Part shown: positions 17,301 to 25,758 of the stretch, piece after piece
Position numbering within the stretch: position 1 is the first letter of the stretch
Layout: the number at the start of each line of letters is the position of its first letter
Origin: DAINRZ01 sp964634885
Lineage (GTDB): Bacteria; Bacteroidota; Ignavibacteria; Kapaibacteriales; UBA2268
NCBI GenBank assembly: GCA_964634885.1
Contig: CAZWLN010000016.1
Coordinates: 1 to 64,000 of the forward strand
Reading direction: 5' to 3'
Length of the DNA: 64,000 nucleotides
The notes under the pieces: generated by a model
What the model was told of the DNA's origin: nothing
Seen by the model: the letters and a program-made list of their open reading frames with translations, nothing else
Databases searched by the model: none
Made by a program: the position numbers and the translations under genes

Positions 17301-18936
17301 TGGACAGCAGGCGTTCGATATAGTCCCGGTCTTCATCGTGAATATAGTTCAATAAACCTTCAATATTGATTTCCCTGTTCGGCTCGAAGGCTTTTGTACC
17401 GAAATATTTGACTAAGCTGTTGTTCTGGTATATCATCTTCCATTCCGTAATATCGATTATGAAAATCGGCAACGGATTGTTTTCGTTCAGATGATAGATA
17501 AGTTCTTCCCTGTTCTCGATCTCTTCTTTTTGTTTTTGCAGCAGCAGGTTGTCCTTTTTCTTTCCCAGGTAAAGCAGGTAGAAAGCAACAGAAGCTATTA
17601 ACACCAAACCGGAAAAAATCACAAGGTATATCAGCATTGTTCTGCCTTCTTTGTTCTCAAGTTCAAGAATCTTCTTGTCCTTTTGGAGAGAGAGGGAGAG
17701 TTCCTGCATCATCTGCACTTTGCTTTTCGACTCTTCTACATAGATGCTGTCGGTGTAAACCTGATGCAATTTAAGGTATTTGATGGCATCGGTAAGATTG
17801 CCTGAGGTTTCGTTCAATTCGTAGAGCATCAGGTATGCCCTTCGGATAAACACAAGTGAACGGGCCTTGAGGGCCATTTGCAATCCGGTCTGGATATTGG
17901 TATCTGCCTCTGCATAGCGTTTCAGCTTGATCAGGTCATAGCCGATATTCAGGTAGGAACTGCTGACAGTAAGAAGGAAATCATGCTTTTTCCTGATTGC
18001 CAGTGCTTCCAGGTTACACTTCAGGTCCGTTTCGTAGTCATTCTTCAGTTTAGCGTACAGGAAACCTTTATGAGTCAACACTGATGAATAGACAAGCATA
18101 TTTTTATAGAAAAATGCGTTTTTAATGCCAAGTTCGATATATGAGATTGCTTTCCGGAAATTGGGATCAACGTCGATATAATAAGAAGACAAATACCTGT
18201 AAACGTCGGAGAGGGCGCTGTATGCCTCGATTTCCTTGTAATACTTCTCCGCTTTAAGAAGGTTAGGCATAATCTGTTGCACATTCTTCATGGACCTGAT
18301 GTACAGAACAGCAGACTGCACGAGGTTGTCGGCCATTCCCTTCTTGTCGTCCACCTCCCGGTACAGGCTGTAGGACAAATTGGAGAATTCGAGGGCTATA
18401 TCAAAATACTGTATTCTCTCATAAATTCGGGAATAGTACAGATAGCACAAGGCTTTACCGGACTTGTCCCCCAATGATTCGAATATGCTGAAAGACTCGA
18501 GAAGGCCTTGGTATGCTTTGTTGATCTCATGCCTCTCGAAGTTATAGTACGCCAGCCGCAAAAGAGTTTCTGCCTCTTTTTTCCTTTTTCCAAGTTCCTT
18601 AAATATCTTGTAGGCTTCCCGATAGTTCATCTCGGAAGAGAATTCAAAAGGTGTTCGGGGCATCCCGAGATTGATGTTTACCAGGGCGTCGGCAAATCCT
18701 TCACGGTATCCGATCTTGTTGGCAAGGGTTCTCGCTTCTTCCGCATAGTCGGAACTTTTCTTTGTGTCAAAGTCTTTGTAAAGGAAGGACAGCCTGTTTA
18801 GCGTGTCAACTTTCTCTTTCCCTTCCAGTTTAATAACTGAACTTTCAAGGCTTTCCAATGACTTTTGCGTTTGAGCCTGGACAGACAAGACAGAAGTGAT
18901 CATCAAAAATACCGGGATTAATATCTTTATCTTCAT
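14347..18936 (-). CDS. Hybrid sensor kinase: TPR, TM, multiple PAS, GAF-like, HisKA, HATPase, receiver
   Basis: About 1530 residues. A signal peptide precedes about 400 residues of TPR-like helical pairs in the periplasm, then a membrane helix (LVIFSGLVLIASVAFYLLYLG) and coiled coil. Then come several PAS domains (recurrent DITEWK, VDISQQKE, LDISEKRMAEQA, IRDVTDRKKAEE, IDITDRKKSE), with one GAF-like block between. The HisKA domain has His in LAGGIAHNFKNML, HATPase_c has NLLMNAVQAM, DEGVGI and GNGLGLSSAY, and a C-terminal receiver has Asp in AVILDLTIKGG. The start at 18936 is chosen because a promoter -7 element lies at 18955-18962, downstream of the alternative ATG at 18978. It stands alone, with its own promoter and terminator. 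Confidence 0.9.
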   Translation of the reverse strand: MKIKILIPVFLMITSVLSVQAQTQKSLESLESSVIKLEGKEKVDTLNRLSFLYKDFDTKKSSDYAEEARTLANKIGYREGFADALVNINLGMPRTPFEFSSEMNYREAYKIFKELGKRKKEAETLLRLAYYNFERHEINKAYQGLLESFSIFESLGDKSGKALCYLYYSRIYERIQYFDIALEFSNLSYSLYREVDDKKGMADNLVQSAVLYIRSMKNVQQIMPNLLKAEKYYKEIEAYSALSDVYRYLSSYYIDVDPNFRKAISYIELGIKNAFFYKNMLVYSSVLTHKGFLYAKLKNDYETDLKCNLEALAIRKKHDFLLTVSSSYLNIGYDLIKLKRYAEADTNIQTGLQMALKARSLVFIRRAYLMLYELNETSGNLTDAIKYLKLHQVYTDSIYVEESKSKVQMMQELSLSLQKDKKILELENKEGRTMLIYLVIFSGLVLIASVAFYLLYLGKKKDNLLLQKQKEEIENREELIYHLNENNPLPIFIIDITEWKMIYQNNSLVKYFGTKAFEPNREINIEGLLNYIHDEDRDYIERLLSTEYFVDELQSGFTLRIMNVEKKWNWVFIRGIVFHRSESGAPKTILGFLVDISQQKENEYRIIQKSENLKAINEFAIKISSIDQNEDIHKVIADWLKQMSKAVAVSVSSYNSAESYMQIRYISTDNWLLEKVNKIINSNIYELKMPVSNNTRQEMLEDVVMTSNDFSMLTFGEISNTLGKLIQQTLGIKEFKALSLAFGNLLYGSVVVFLSKDSVNLDEGILKIFASLASVAVRKRLAEEELVLSEQRYRELIDNSLVGIMISDKNRLQYCNNRLAEIFGYSTYKDIIDKDVTFLVKESDRREFISYVSMIQFNKSQDSLRQFTGLRKDGSTAYLNVLCNRINYFGKPSLQFIVLDISEKRMAEQALNEKEIQYKTVIETSPDGIIVLDMPGNILTYNKKTAEMMGYHDNDDLTGINIFDLISPGSTYSGKYSADSIGDLKKNFKMEYTFLRKDRTTFIGELNTGLVFNTDGNPGSIIGVIRDVTDRKKAEEMVKDSEMILRTFLDALPEAACLIDTQYKLVACNEKFIDNIGATGRIIIGESLLDLIPIGLLMKLKSNIDLAIRTREPLSYEDNSKSNYYICFLNPVIGNDNNIKGITFLFIDITDRKKSESALQNMSRLQSIGTLAGGIAHNFKNMLTSMLLNVGLAKAKPEKSEKYLNNIHKAIEQANALATRFQTFSVGGDVIRETVNINRIIDDSISVALSGYSVVCKTDYYAKDLYVDADPKQMNEVFTNLLMNAVQAMPFGGSIHVVSDRINLDEMNSYRLSAGDYARVAFKDEGVGIEEENLTKIFDPFFTTKSDGNGLGLSSAYYILQNHKGRIIVRSEVNKGTEFIVFIPATKEAAQTEEDEAEALYYGNGERILIMDDDADIRDSLADILSILNYETVFAVDGDEAVEVYRQNLAAGQTFSAVILDLTIKGGEGGEMVLKMLREIDPEIVAIVFSGHSATPVLSNFRDYGFRECLMKPVTLHEISSVLKKVIEQ

Positions 18937-18954
18937 CAATACACTTCGCAATTC

Positions 18955-18984
18955 CAAATTTATTTTAATAATCTTCATTTACAA
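18955..18984 (-). promoter_or_regulatory. Bacteroidota-type promoter of the giant kinase gene
   Basis: TTG at 18984-18982, 19 bases, then TAAATTTG at 18962-18955 on the minus strand: a full match to the -33/-7 consensus. Predicted transcription start is near 18948, leaving a leader of only about a dozen bases before ATG 18936. The rest of the 18979-19277 gap is AT-rich and holds the upstream region of the divergent T9SS gene. Confidence 0.55.
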
Positions 18985-19277
18985 CTTATTATATATTACT
19001 AAATTTCGGTAATATTTTTTACTTTTTTAATACATTTTCTTAAACTTTTAGCCTGAATCTGTAATTGTCCCTGTTTTTATGGCCCCGGCTACCCCCTTTT
19101 CTGCTTCTAACCTACATAATTGATGATAATATACAATTATCTTTCGCTGAAAATAATATTTTGTAACTTTTTCATTGTTTTTTTTGTCTTAAAGATAAAA
19201 GAATAATTGAAAAGACGCACAGATGGAAAACAAACATTCAATACTAAAAGGTAGAACGATCGGAAAGGGGAACTACG

Positions 19278-20096
19278 ATGAAAACTCTATCTACTATCAT
19301 TGCAACCGTCTTTTTACTGGCGCTCAATGCCTACGCAGCAGATTCTCCGGAATACGCCGGAGTTAAAACCCTGTCGTTGAACAACAGCCAGTTGAACAGG
19401 ATTGGTGTTAAAGTATCGGGCTCATACCTGGAAGTACATATTTCAAAAACGACAAAGCTGCTTATTAAATCCGGCAAGATCGACGTCGTCTCGTGCAAGT
19501 CCCCGGCCCCCGCAGGCCTGAACTGCTACCCGAGATTCGTCGTCAACGAATTTTCCAACGGCAGTTGTTCATACTTCAACAAACCGGAAGACATGGAATC
19601 GCCGGTCGATGTCAACAGCTTAGTCTGTGTAAGAATCGATGCACAATTGACAAGCAGGAACAAAACAGCCGGCAGCGTTGTCTATCTTTGGTATGACTGC
19701 ACGGATGACCTGGTTATGCTATTACCGACATATAAAAAGGTGGAACTTATGGCAGAGGTTTTTGACAGCGCCGGTGTAAATGCCCGGGAGCCGGCCTATA
19801 CGGATATGTACAGGATGTTCAGCGGAGCCCTGGCTTCCGCCATGATCAGACCCAATCCTGTCTCTGGCGACGCAGGAGCCCTGCAGTTCAGGCTCGACGA
19901 ATCGCGAATCGTTAACATTGCAATGTACGACATTTGCGGCAACTACAGGAAAGATTTCGTAACGGACAGCGCCTTTGAAACCGGCGAACACAATGTAGCG
20001 CTCGACATGACCGACTATTCGGACGGCATGTACATCATCGTCATTACAACAAATAGAAACGAAAGAGTAATACAAAGGATCATCAAAGCACACTAA
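19278..20096 (+). CDS. Secreted protein with T9SS-like C-terminal sorting domain
   Basis: Signal peptide (MKTLSTIIATVFLLALNAYAA), a cysteine-containing beta-rich middle of unknown fold, and a C-terminal domain of about 80 residues of the type-A sorting kind: IRPNPVSGDAGALQF, VNIAMYDICGNYRKDF, YSDGMYIIVITTN, RVIQRIIKAH. Such domains route proteins through the type IX secretion system and are removed at the cell surface. GGAAAGGGGAA gives a good ribosome-binding site. The next gene starts 38 bases downstream and is probably in the same operon. Confidence 0.8.
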   Translation: MKTLSTIIATVFLLALNAYAADSPEYAGVKTLSLNNSQLNRIGVKVSGSYLEVHISKTTKLLIKSGKIDVVSCKSPAPAGLNCYPRFVVNEFSNGSCSYFNKPEDMESPVDVNSLVCVRIDAQLTSRNKTAGSVVYLWYDCTDDLVMLLPTYKKVELMAEVFDSAGVNAREPAYTDMYRMFSGALASAMIRPNPVSGDAGALQFRLDESRIVNIAMYDICGNYRKDFVTDSAFETGEHNVALDMTDYSDGMYIIVITTNRNERVIQRIIKAH

Positions 20097-20134
20097 TTCA
20101 GTAATTATAAGAGTATAGTATTATCGGAGGATAT

Positions 20135-23100
20135 ATGGCAAGAATATCTTCATACCTGGTTATTGCCTTAACATTAATTGCGGCTGCTGTTTTGCATGGA
20201 CAGACAGGCATCAGGCAATCCGCCTCCCCGGCAATCGAAGTTTACGGTGAAGACGGGAAACCGTTTTTTCTTAAGATTACAAATGTAACAGTCAACGTTA
20301 GTGTCGCAGGCGGTTTTGCCGTTACGACAATGGACCTGAGCTTCGACAACAAGGAAAACCGTGTACTCGAAGGGGAACTCAGTTTCCCGCTCCCTGAGGG
20401 AAGCTACGTTTCCCGCTTCGCAATGGACATCAACGGCAGGCTGAGAGAAGGTGTCATTGTCGAAAAAGACAAGGGAAGAGAAACATTTGAGTCAATTGTA
20501 CGCAGAGGCGTCGACCCCGGTCTGTTGGAACTTACGGCCGGCAACGTTTTCAGGGCCAGAGTTTACCCTATCCTGCCCGGCCGGGAAAAGAGGATCGTCC
20601 TGTCTTACAGGGAGAGCCTCAACAGCGACAGCCTGGGACTCGTTTACGGGCTGCCGCTGGATTTCCCGGATGAACTCAGCCAGTTCGAACTTAAAGCCAT
20701 AGTACACAATGAATTGGTAAAACCGCAACTGAAAGCGGAAGGTTTCGAAGGCGCCGATTTCGAAAAAGAGGGAAACAGCTTTGCTGTCAGGGTAAGTTAC
20801 CGGGACTATACCGCCCGGAGCCGGTTTGAAATCCATTTCCCAAACAGGGGTGACGGAACAGGGATCTTTATTGAAGACTTCGGCAGTAAAACATATTTTC
20901 TGGCAGCGTTAGATCCGTTTAATGAGTCAATCGACAAGCCCCTGCCTTCACACATCTCGGTTTTCTACGACATATCCTCCTCGGCTGCCGGCAGAGACCC
21001 CGAAAAGGAGATGGAACTGCTCGATTCCTATTTCAAACACATAGGCAACTGTACTGTCAGCTTCAGAACTTTCAACATTGAGGCATACAAACCCCGGGAA
21101 TTTTCCGTAGTTGACGGTGATTGGCAGGAACTGAAGGAATATATCGGCAGCCTTCACTACGACGGAGGTACACAGATCGGCGCCCTGGAAATGAAGGACA
21201 GGGAATGCGATGAGTATCTCCTGTTCAGCGACGGCATGTCCAACTTCGGCCTGAAGGAACTCGACCTGCCCGACAGGCCCGTTTACGTGGTCAATTCATC
21301 CCAGATTGCGGACCATTCATACCTGAACTACATTGCAGACGCTACCGGGGGCAATTACGTCAACCTGTCTGCCATCGCTGCCAGTGATGCTATTTCGATT
21401 ATGAGCAGGCAGCCGCTACGGTTACTCTCGGCAGATTGTGACGGCGGCAGTGCAGGCAGCCTCTATCCTCCGGCAGGTTCGATTGTGCCCTCAAACGGCT
21501 GTTTCGCAGGAATCCTTAACAGCAGCGCAGCAACGCTGACACTAAACTTCGGTTACGGCAGCACTATTACCAGGAGAGAAACGATCGACCTCGACAGGGG
21601 AAAATATACAGTCAACAGCGGGATCATTCCTTCCATCTGGGCACAGAAGAAACTGACCGAGCTCGACAAAAGGTATGAGTTAAATAAAGAAGAAATTACT
21701 GCCCTCGGCAAAGAGTTCTCAATTGTCACAAGGAACACATCACTCATCGTCCTGGAAACCGTTTCGGACTATATCAGGTACGGAATTGAACCGCCTGAGG
21801 AATTAAAAGCAGAATTCCAGTCCATGAAAATGAACACTCCCGCTCCTGCATTCGACGACAGCGCCTCTTGTCTGTCGGCCTGCAAAACCAGTTACAATCG
21901 TTTACTCTCATGGTGGAGTGGAGAAGATGAACCTAAGCTGATACTTCCAAAACCTCAGGTTCAGCCTCAACCTCAACAACAGAACGGGGCCACTACTAAC
22001 ACATCGCTTGCTTCACAACAGGTCAAGCTTAACACTACGCTTACCTATAAAGGAGGGATATACTGCGCAATAGCGGGTAGAGTCATTGACAACAACAACC
22101 AAACCCTGACCGGTATTTCTGTTTCAGTAATTGGTACAGGCAGGGGTTCATATACCGATGCAAATGGATGTTACTGTATTACCAAAATACTACCTGCTAC
22201 ATACGATGTAAAATTTTCCGGGCTTGGCTTCACAGAAAAACGAATCAGCGTCAAAGCCGACAGTGGTTTTACTGTCGAATTGCCTGACATAAAATTAGAT
22301 AATTACCAGATAGAAAGGGTTTGCGTAATGGCAAGAACAGATCAAAGCCGGAAGATTGGAACTATCACCGAAGAATGTACCAACAGGAGTCCTGTGTATT
22401 CGACCGGCAGTACCCGAAGCTCAGGAAACTCAGGCACCAATAGAGCGAACCCAACTCCAAAGCGGGAACCCGGCGGTAGTGTATTTGATGTTGTCGGAAT
22501 CAGCTCCGGAATCATATCTACCGGCCCCGGCTGGTCCATCAGGGGTGCCCGCAGCAGTGAGACACAGATAAGGCCGGATGGCGCTGACATAGGCAACCAG
22601 TTTACAGGCGGTTTTTCCAATGAGTATAAAGACATACCTGCCGATATGACAAGAACATCGGACAGGAAATCCTTACCCGGAGATTTCAGTATTGCAGGGC
22701 AGGGCAATGATGCCGTACAGCCCACTGTAGGGCTGTCATTCACTGAATTCGGCTTCGATGCGGATTACATTAAACTTTTGGCCGGCTCCGACAATGATGA
22801 ACCGGAACAGAACTACCTGAAAATGAAAGAGAAATATGGGAACAACCCGGCGTTTTACCTCGATGCCTGTGAATTCTACATGAAAGAAGGGAACATCGAA
22901 AAAGCAATTGTCGTACTGTCGAACCTGGCAGAACTGAAAACAGAGAACTCCTCACTACTCAGGACATTGGGCTACAGGCTTTACCGCCACCAGCATTACA
23001 AATACGCCGAACTGATTTATCGCGAGGTTCTGAAGATTCGCGGCGAAGAACCTCAGTCATACCGGGACCTGGCGCTCACATGCATTGAGACTGGCCTTTA

Positions 23101-23638
23101 CCAGGAAGCTGCCGACCTTCTGTATAAAATAATCACAACGAGTTGGGACAGCAGGTTCCCCGGCATTGCAGACATTGCACTCAATGACTTCAACGGACTC
23201 ATCAATTCTCACAGAGATATGATCGACATGAAAAACTACGACCCGGCGCTGATTGCTAATATCCCGGTTTCAATCAGGATTGTACTGACCTGGGACAGCG
23301 ACAACTGCGACATGGACCTTTGGGTGACAGAACCGTCCGGCGAAAAATGCTTTTACGGTTACAAATACACAAAAGCGGGCGGGCGAATATCCTGGGATTT
23401 CACCGGAGGATACGGGCCTGAAGAGTATATGATGAAAAACATTGTACCGGGAAAATACCTCATACAGGCAAACTACTACGGTACAAGACAGCAGTCAGAA
23501 TGGAATCCCGTCAACCTGAAAGCTTCCGTCTATCTCAATTACGGTACAGGCAGGGAAACACGAAGGGATATTACCTTCAGGCTCAGCGAAAGAAAAGAAG
23601 TTGTCAATATTGCCGAACTGGAATTTGGAGTCCAATGA
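20135..23638 (+). CDS. Mosaic VIT/VWA-like protein with carboxypeptidase-regulatory, plug-like, TPR and DUF2135 segments
   Basis: 1167 residues. After a signal peptide comes a VIT domain (about 40-200; LEGELSFPLPEGSYVSRFAM, FEQ-type VEKDKGRETFE). A VWA-like domain follows (about 270-430) with the MIDAS start DISSS and LLFSDGMSN. A Gln/Pro-rich linker leads to a CarboxypepD_reg-like domain (ISVSVIGTGRGSYTDANGCY), then a segment resembling a TonB-receptor plug (WSIRGARSSETQIRPDGADI). TPR-like repeats and a C-terminal DUF2135 domain (VLTWDSDNCDMDLWVTEPSG) complete it. VIT plus DUF2135 is a known pairing in Bacteroidota. The plug-like insert without a barrel is odd. It has a strong ribosome-binding site, CGGAGGATAT. 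Probably a periplasmic or surface adhesion/assembly protein (inference). Confidence 0.8.
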   Translation: MARISSYLVIALTLIAAAVLHGQTGIRQSASPAIEVYGEDGKPFFLKITNVTVNVSVAGGFAVTTMDLSFDNKENRVLEGELSFPLPEGSYVSRFAMDINGRLREGVIVEKDKGRETFESIVRRGVDPGLLELTAGNVFRARVYPILPGREKRIVLSYRESLNSDSLGLVYGLPLDFPDELSQFELKAIVHNELVKPQLKAEGFEGADFEKEGNSFAVRVSYRDYTARSRFEIHFPNRGDGTGIFIEDFGSKTYFLAALDPFNESIDKPLPSHISVFYDISSSAAGRDPEKEMELLDSYFKHIGNCTVSFRTFNIEAYKPREFSVVDGDWQELKEYIGSLHYDGGTQIGALEMKDRECDEYLLFSDGMSNFGLKELDLPDRPVYVVNSSQIADHSYLNYIADATGGNYVNLSAIAASDAISIMSRQPLRLLSADCDGGSAGSLYPPAGSIVPSNGCFAGILNSSAATLTLNFGYGSTITRRETIDLDRGKYTVNSGIIPSIWAQKKLTELDKRYELNKEEITALGKEFSIVTRNTSLIVLETVSDYIRYGIEPPEELKAEFQSMKMNTPAPAFDDSASCLSACKTSYNRLLSWWSGEDEPKLILPKPQVQPQPQQQNGATTNTSLASQQVKLNTTLTYKGGIYCAIAGRVIDNNNQTLTGISVSVIGTGRGSYTDANGCYCITKILPATYDVKFSGLGFTEKRISVKADSGFTVELPDIKLDNYQIERVCVMARTDQSRKIGTITEECTNRSPVYSTGSTRSSGNSGTNRANPTPKREPGGSVFDVVGISSGIISTGPGWSIRGARSSETQIRPDGADIGNQFTGGFSNEYKDIPADMTRTSDRKSLPGDFSIAGQGNDAVQPTVGLSFTEFGFDADYIKLLAGSDNDEPEQNYLKMKEKYGNNPAFYLDACEFYMKEGNIEKAIVVLSNLAELKTENSSLLRTLGYRLYRHQHYKYAELIYREVLKIRGEEPQSYRDLALTCIETGLYQEAADLLYKIITTSWDSRFPGIADIALNDFNGLINSHRDMIDMKNYDPALIANIPVSIRIVLTWDSDNCDMDLWVTEPSGEKCFYGYKYTKAGGRISWDFTGGYGPEEYMMKNIVPGKYLIQANYYGTRQQSEWNPVNLKASVYLNYGTGRETRRDITFRLSERKEVVNIAELEFGVQ

Positions 23639-23678
23639 GGATCCGAACAACATGAGGAAACAGTCCGGTAAGAGTCAT

Positions 23679-23704
23679 AATGGCGCCGTCCCGCAGGCGC
23701 CATT
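23679..23704 (+). terminator. Strong hairpin after the VIT gene
   Basis: AATGGCGCC and GGCGCCATT form a nine-base-pair perfect stem about 40 bases after the stop codon. No T run follows, so it may be a terminator or an mRNA-stabilising hairpin. Confidence 0.4.
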
Positions 23705-23824
23705 GTGCAATTTCTTCGGCTGTTATTGTCACAGGCAGCTTGTAGCACCCAATGAAATATTCATCAACAATACAATTGCAACTAAATAGTTATATACCTA
23801 TTATTATGTTAAATTTTTGGGAAT

Positions 23825-24154
23825 TTGTTATTGACACTTTTTACTTCGTCGGAAGAAATCAATGGTTTTACGGAAGGCTCCACTTTAGCCCTGGTGTATT
23901 TCTCAGCGGACGACTGTTCGTTGTGCCGGGCGCTGAAACCTCGGATTGAAGAAATGGCAAAGGAATTCCCGGGGCTTGAAGCATGTGAGATCAATCTTTC
24001 TACTGCAATCGAAGCTTCTGCTGTTTACAATGTCTTTGTTGTACCGGCAGTATTAGTCTTTACCGAAGGAAAAGAGTCCCGAAGGTTTGCACGCAATTTC
24101 AGCATAGGTGAACTGAGAGACACCATTCAGCGTTACAGCGAATTGTTAATATAG
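23825..24154 (+). CDS. Thioredoxin-like protein
   Basis: 109 residues with a thioredoxin fold: LALVYFSADDCSLCRALKP carries the active-site pair CSLC, FVVPAVLVF carries the cis-proline, and the helical end fits. It is predicted to act in cytosolic thiol-disulphide exchange. The coding frame has no ATG; TTG 23825 or 23831 is the likely start, since the ATG at 23806 is in another frame. It sits 15 bases ahead of miaB and is likely co-transcribed. Confidence 0.82.
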   Translation: MLLTLFTSSEEINGFTEGSTLALVYFSADDCSLCRALKPRIEEMAKEFPGLEACEINLSTAIEASAVYNVFVVPAVLVFTEGKESRRFARNFSIGELRDTIQRYSELLI

Positions 24155-24169
24155 CAAGATATAATAAAA

Positions 24170-25522
24170 ATGAGAATAAATGAAGAATACGATATGAAGA
24201 AGAAAGAGCTGCCGGAATACTACATTGAAACTTACGGATGCCAGATGAACCTGAACGATTCGGAGATTGTCTCGTCCATCCTCACTGCCTCCGGTTACAC
24301 CGAAGCCCGGAGTTTGGAAACGGCAGGCATCATTCTTCTTAACACCTGCTCTGTCCGCGACAATGCCGAGAATAAGATTTTCGAAAAGCTGACACACCTG
24401 AAGCAGTACAAGAAAACGAACAACGGCCTCATCGTAGGCGTCCTCGGCTGCATGGCCGAACGGCTTCGCGATGAACTCATCGGCGCCAGGGACCTTGTCA
24501 ACCTGGTCATTGGCCCCGATGAATACAGAAAGCTGCCGGAACTGATCGACGGCGCCTTCGACGGCAACAACGGCCTGGCCGTACGCCTCAGCAATGCCGA
24601 GACTTACGATGACATCAAGCCTCTGCGCAAAGAAGGAATCAGCGCCTGGCTTTCCATCATGCGCGGCTGCAACAACTTCTGCTCCTACTGCGTTGTACCT
24701 CACACACGAGGGAGGGAACGCTCGCGCCCGCTCGAGTCGATAATCGGGGAGGTAAAAGAGTTGTGGGAAGCAGGATTCCGCGAGATTACTTTCCTTGGAC
24801 AGAACGTCAACAGCTATTACGACGAATTTACAGGTGCGGATTTCTCGGACCTGATGGAAAAAGCGGCGGTAACAGTTCCAGGCATGAGATACCGTTTCAC
24901 GACATCCCACCCCAAGGACCTCAGCGACAAGCTGATTAACACCATCGCCGGCCACAGTAACCTGTGCAGGCACATTCACCTGGCGATGCAGTCCGGTTCG
25001 GACAGGATACTGCACCAGATGAACAGGAAATACACCATCAGCCATTTCATAGAGCGTGTCAACAGGATGAGGGAGTTAATACCGGACGTCTCGCTTTCTA
25101 CGGACATTATTGCAGGATTCCCCGGCGAAACCATCGAAGACCACCAGGCTACACTGAGGGCTTTGTACCAAATCAGGTTTGACGGCGCTTTCATGTTCAG
25201 GTACTCACCACGGGAAGGTACACGCGCTTTCGACATGAACGACGACGTACCGGAAGTCGAGAAGATACGCCGCCTGAACCAGATCATCGAACTGCAGCAG
25301 GCCATCTCCAAAGACCTGAACGAGAGGGAGATCGGGCGGACACACGAGGTACTGGTCGAAGGGCCGAGCAGGAAGAACCAGTCAGAGTGGCGCGGCAGGT
25401 CCGACACGAACAAGGTCGTGATCTTCGACAACAGAAACGGCGACATTGCCGTTGGAGACACAATCAACGTACGAATCAACAGCTTTACCTCGGCAACGCT
25501 GTTCGGGAGCATAGTAAAGTAG
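24170..25522 (+). CDS. miaB: tRNA-2-methylthio-N6-dimethylallyladenosine synthase MiaB
   Basis: A radical-SAM methylthiotransferase acting on A37 of tRNAs. The N-terminal UPF0004 domain shows its three cysteines (TYGCQMN, NTCSVRDNAENK, LGCMAER), the radical-SAM cluster is CNNFCSYC, and VVPHTRGRERSR follows. A C-terminal TRAM domain ends the protein (VLVEGPSRKNQSEWRGR, DTINVRI). 450 residues is normal. ATG 24194 is an alternative start (MKKKELPEYY). It follows the thioredoxin-like gene closely. Confidence 0.96.
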   Translation: MRINEEYDMKKKELPEYYIETYGCQMNLNDSEIVSSILTASGYTEARSLETAGIILLNTCSVRDNAENKIFEKLTHLKQYKKTNNGLIVGVLGCMAERLRDELIGARDLVNLVIGPDEYRKLPELIDGAFDGNNGLAVRLSNAETYDDIKPLRKEGISAWLSIMRGCNNFCSYCVVPHTRGRERSRPLESIIGEVKELWEAGFREITFLGQNVNSYYDEFTGADFSDLMEKAAVTVPGMRYRFTTSHPKDLSDKLINTIAGHSNLCRHIHLAMQSGSDRILHQMNRKYTISHFIERVNRMRELIPDVSLSTDIIAGFPGETIEDHQATLRALYQIRFDGAFMFRYSPREGTRAFDMNDDVPEVEKIRRLNQIIELQQAISKDLNEREIGRTHEVLVEGPSRKNQSEWRGRSDTNKVVIFDNRNGDIAVGDTINVRINSFTSATLFGSIVK

Positions 25523-25574
25523 TTGAAGATTGAACCGGTAGTAATTATATATATTCATCCTGGATTGTGCATTA

Positions 25575-25634
25575 GATATTCCAAAACACGGAATATCCAA
25601 CCACCCCCTGCCCCCTCCTTATCCAAGGAGGGGT
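25575..25634. repeat. Two hairpins, one of a dispersed intergenic repeat family
   Basis: In the convergent gap after miaB, GATATTCC/GGAATATC forms one stem (25575-25597), and CCCCTCCTT/AAGGAGGGG another (25612-25633). The second, with its flank CCAACCACCCCCTGCC, recurs inverted at 62515-62546. The hairpins may end transcription from both sides. The rest of 25523-25758 is featureless. Confidence 0.6.
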
Positions 25635-25758
25635 AAATCGTTAAATTGCTATATATCAATTACTAATGTGATATTTACAACTCCTGACGCAATATCTGGG
25701 TTCAGGATATGGTCCGCTTACAGAGCAATCAGGTTTTGTGCCGTTACTATTACAAGTC

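Noticed and set aside
23752..23949. 65-codon frame starting at an ATG ahead of the thioredoxin-like gene
   Set aside because: The overlapping frame starting at TTG 23825 carries the CxxC and cis-Pro motifs; this one has none.
24146..25045. 299-codon open frame on the minus strand
   Set aside because: It lies opposite miaB, whose radical-SAM motifs fix the coding strand.
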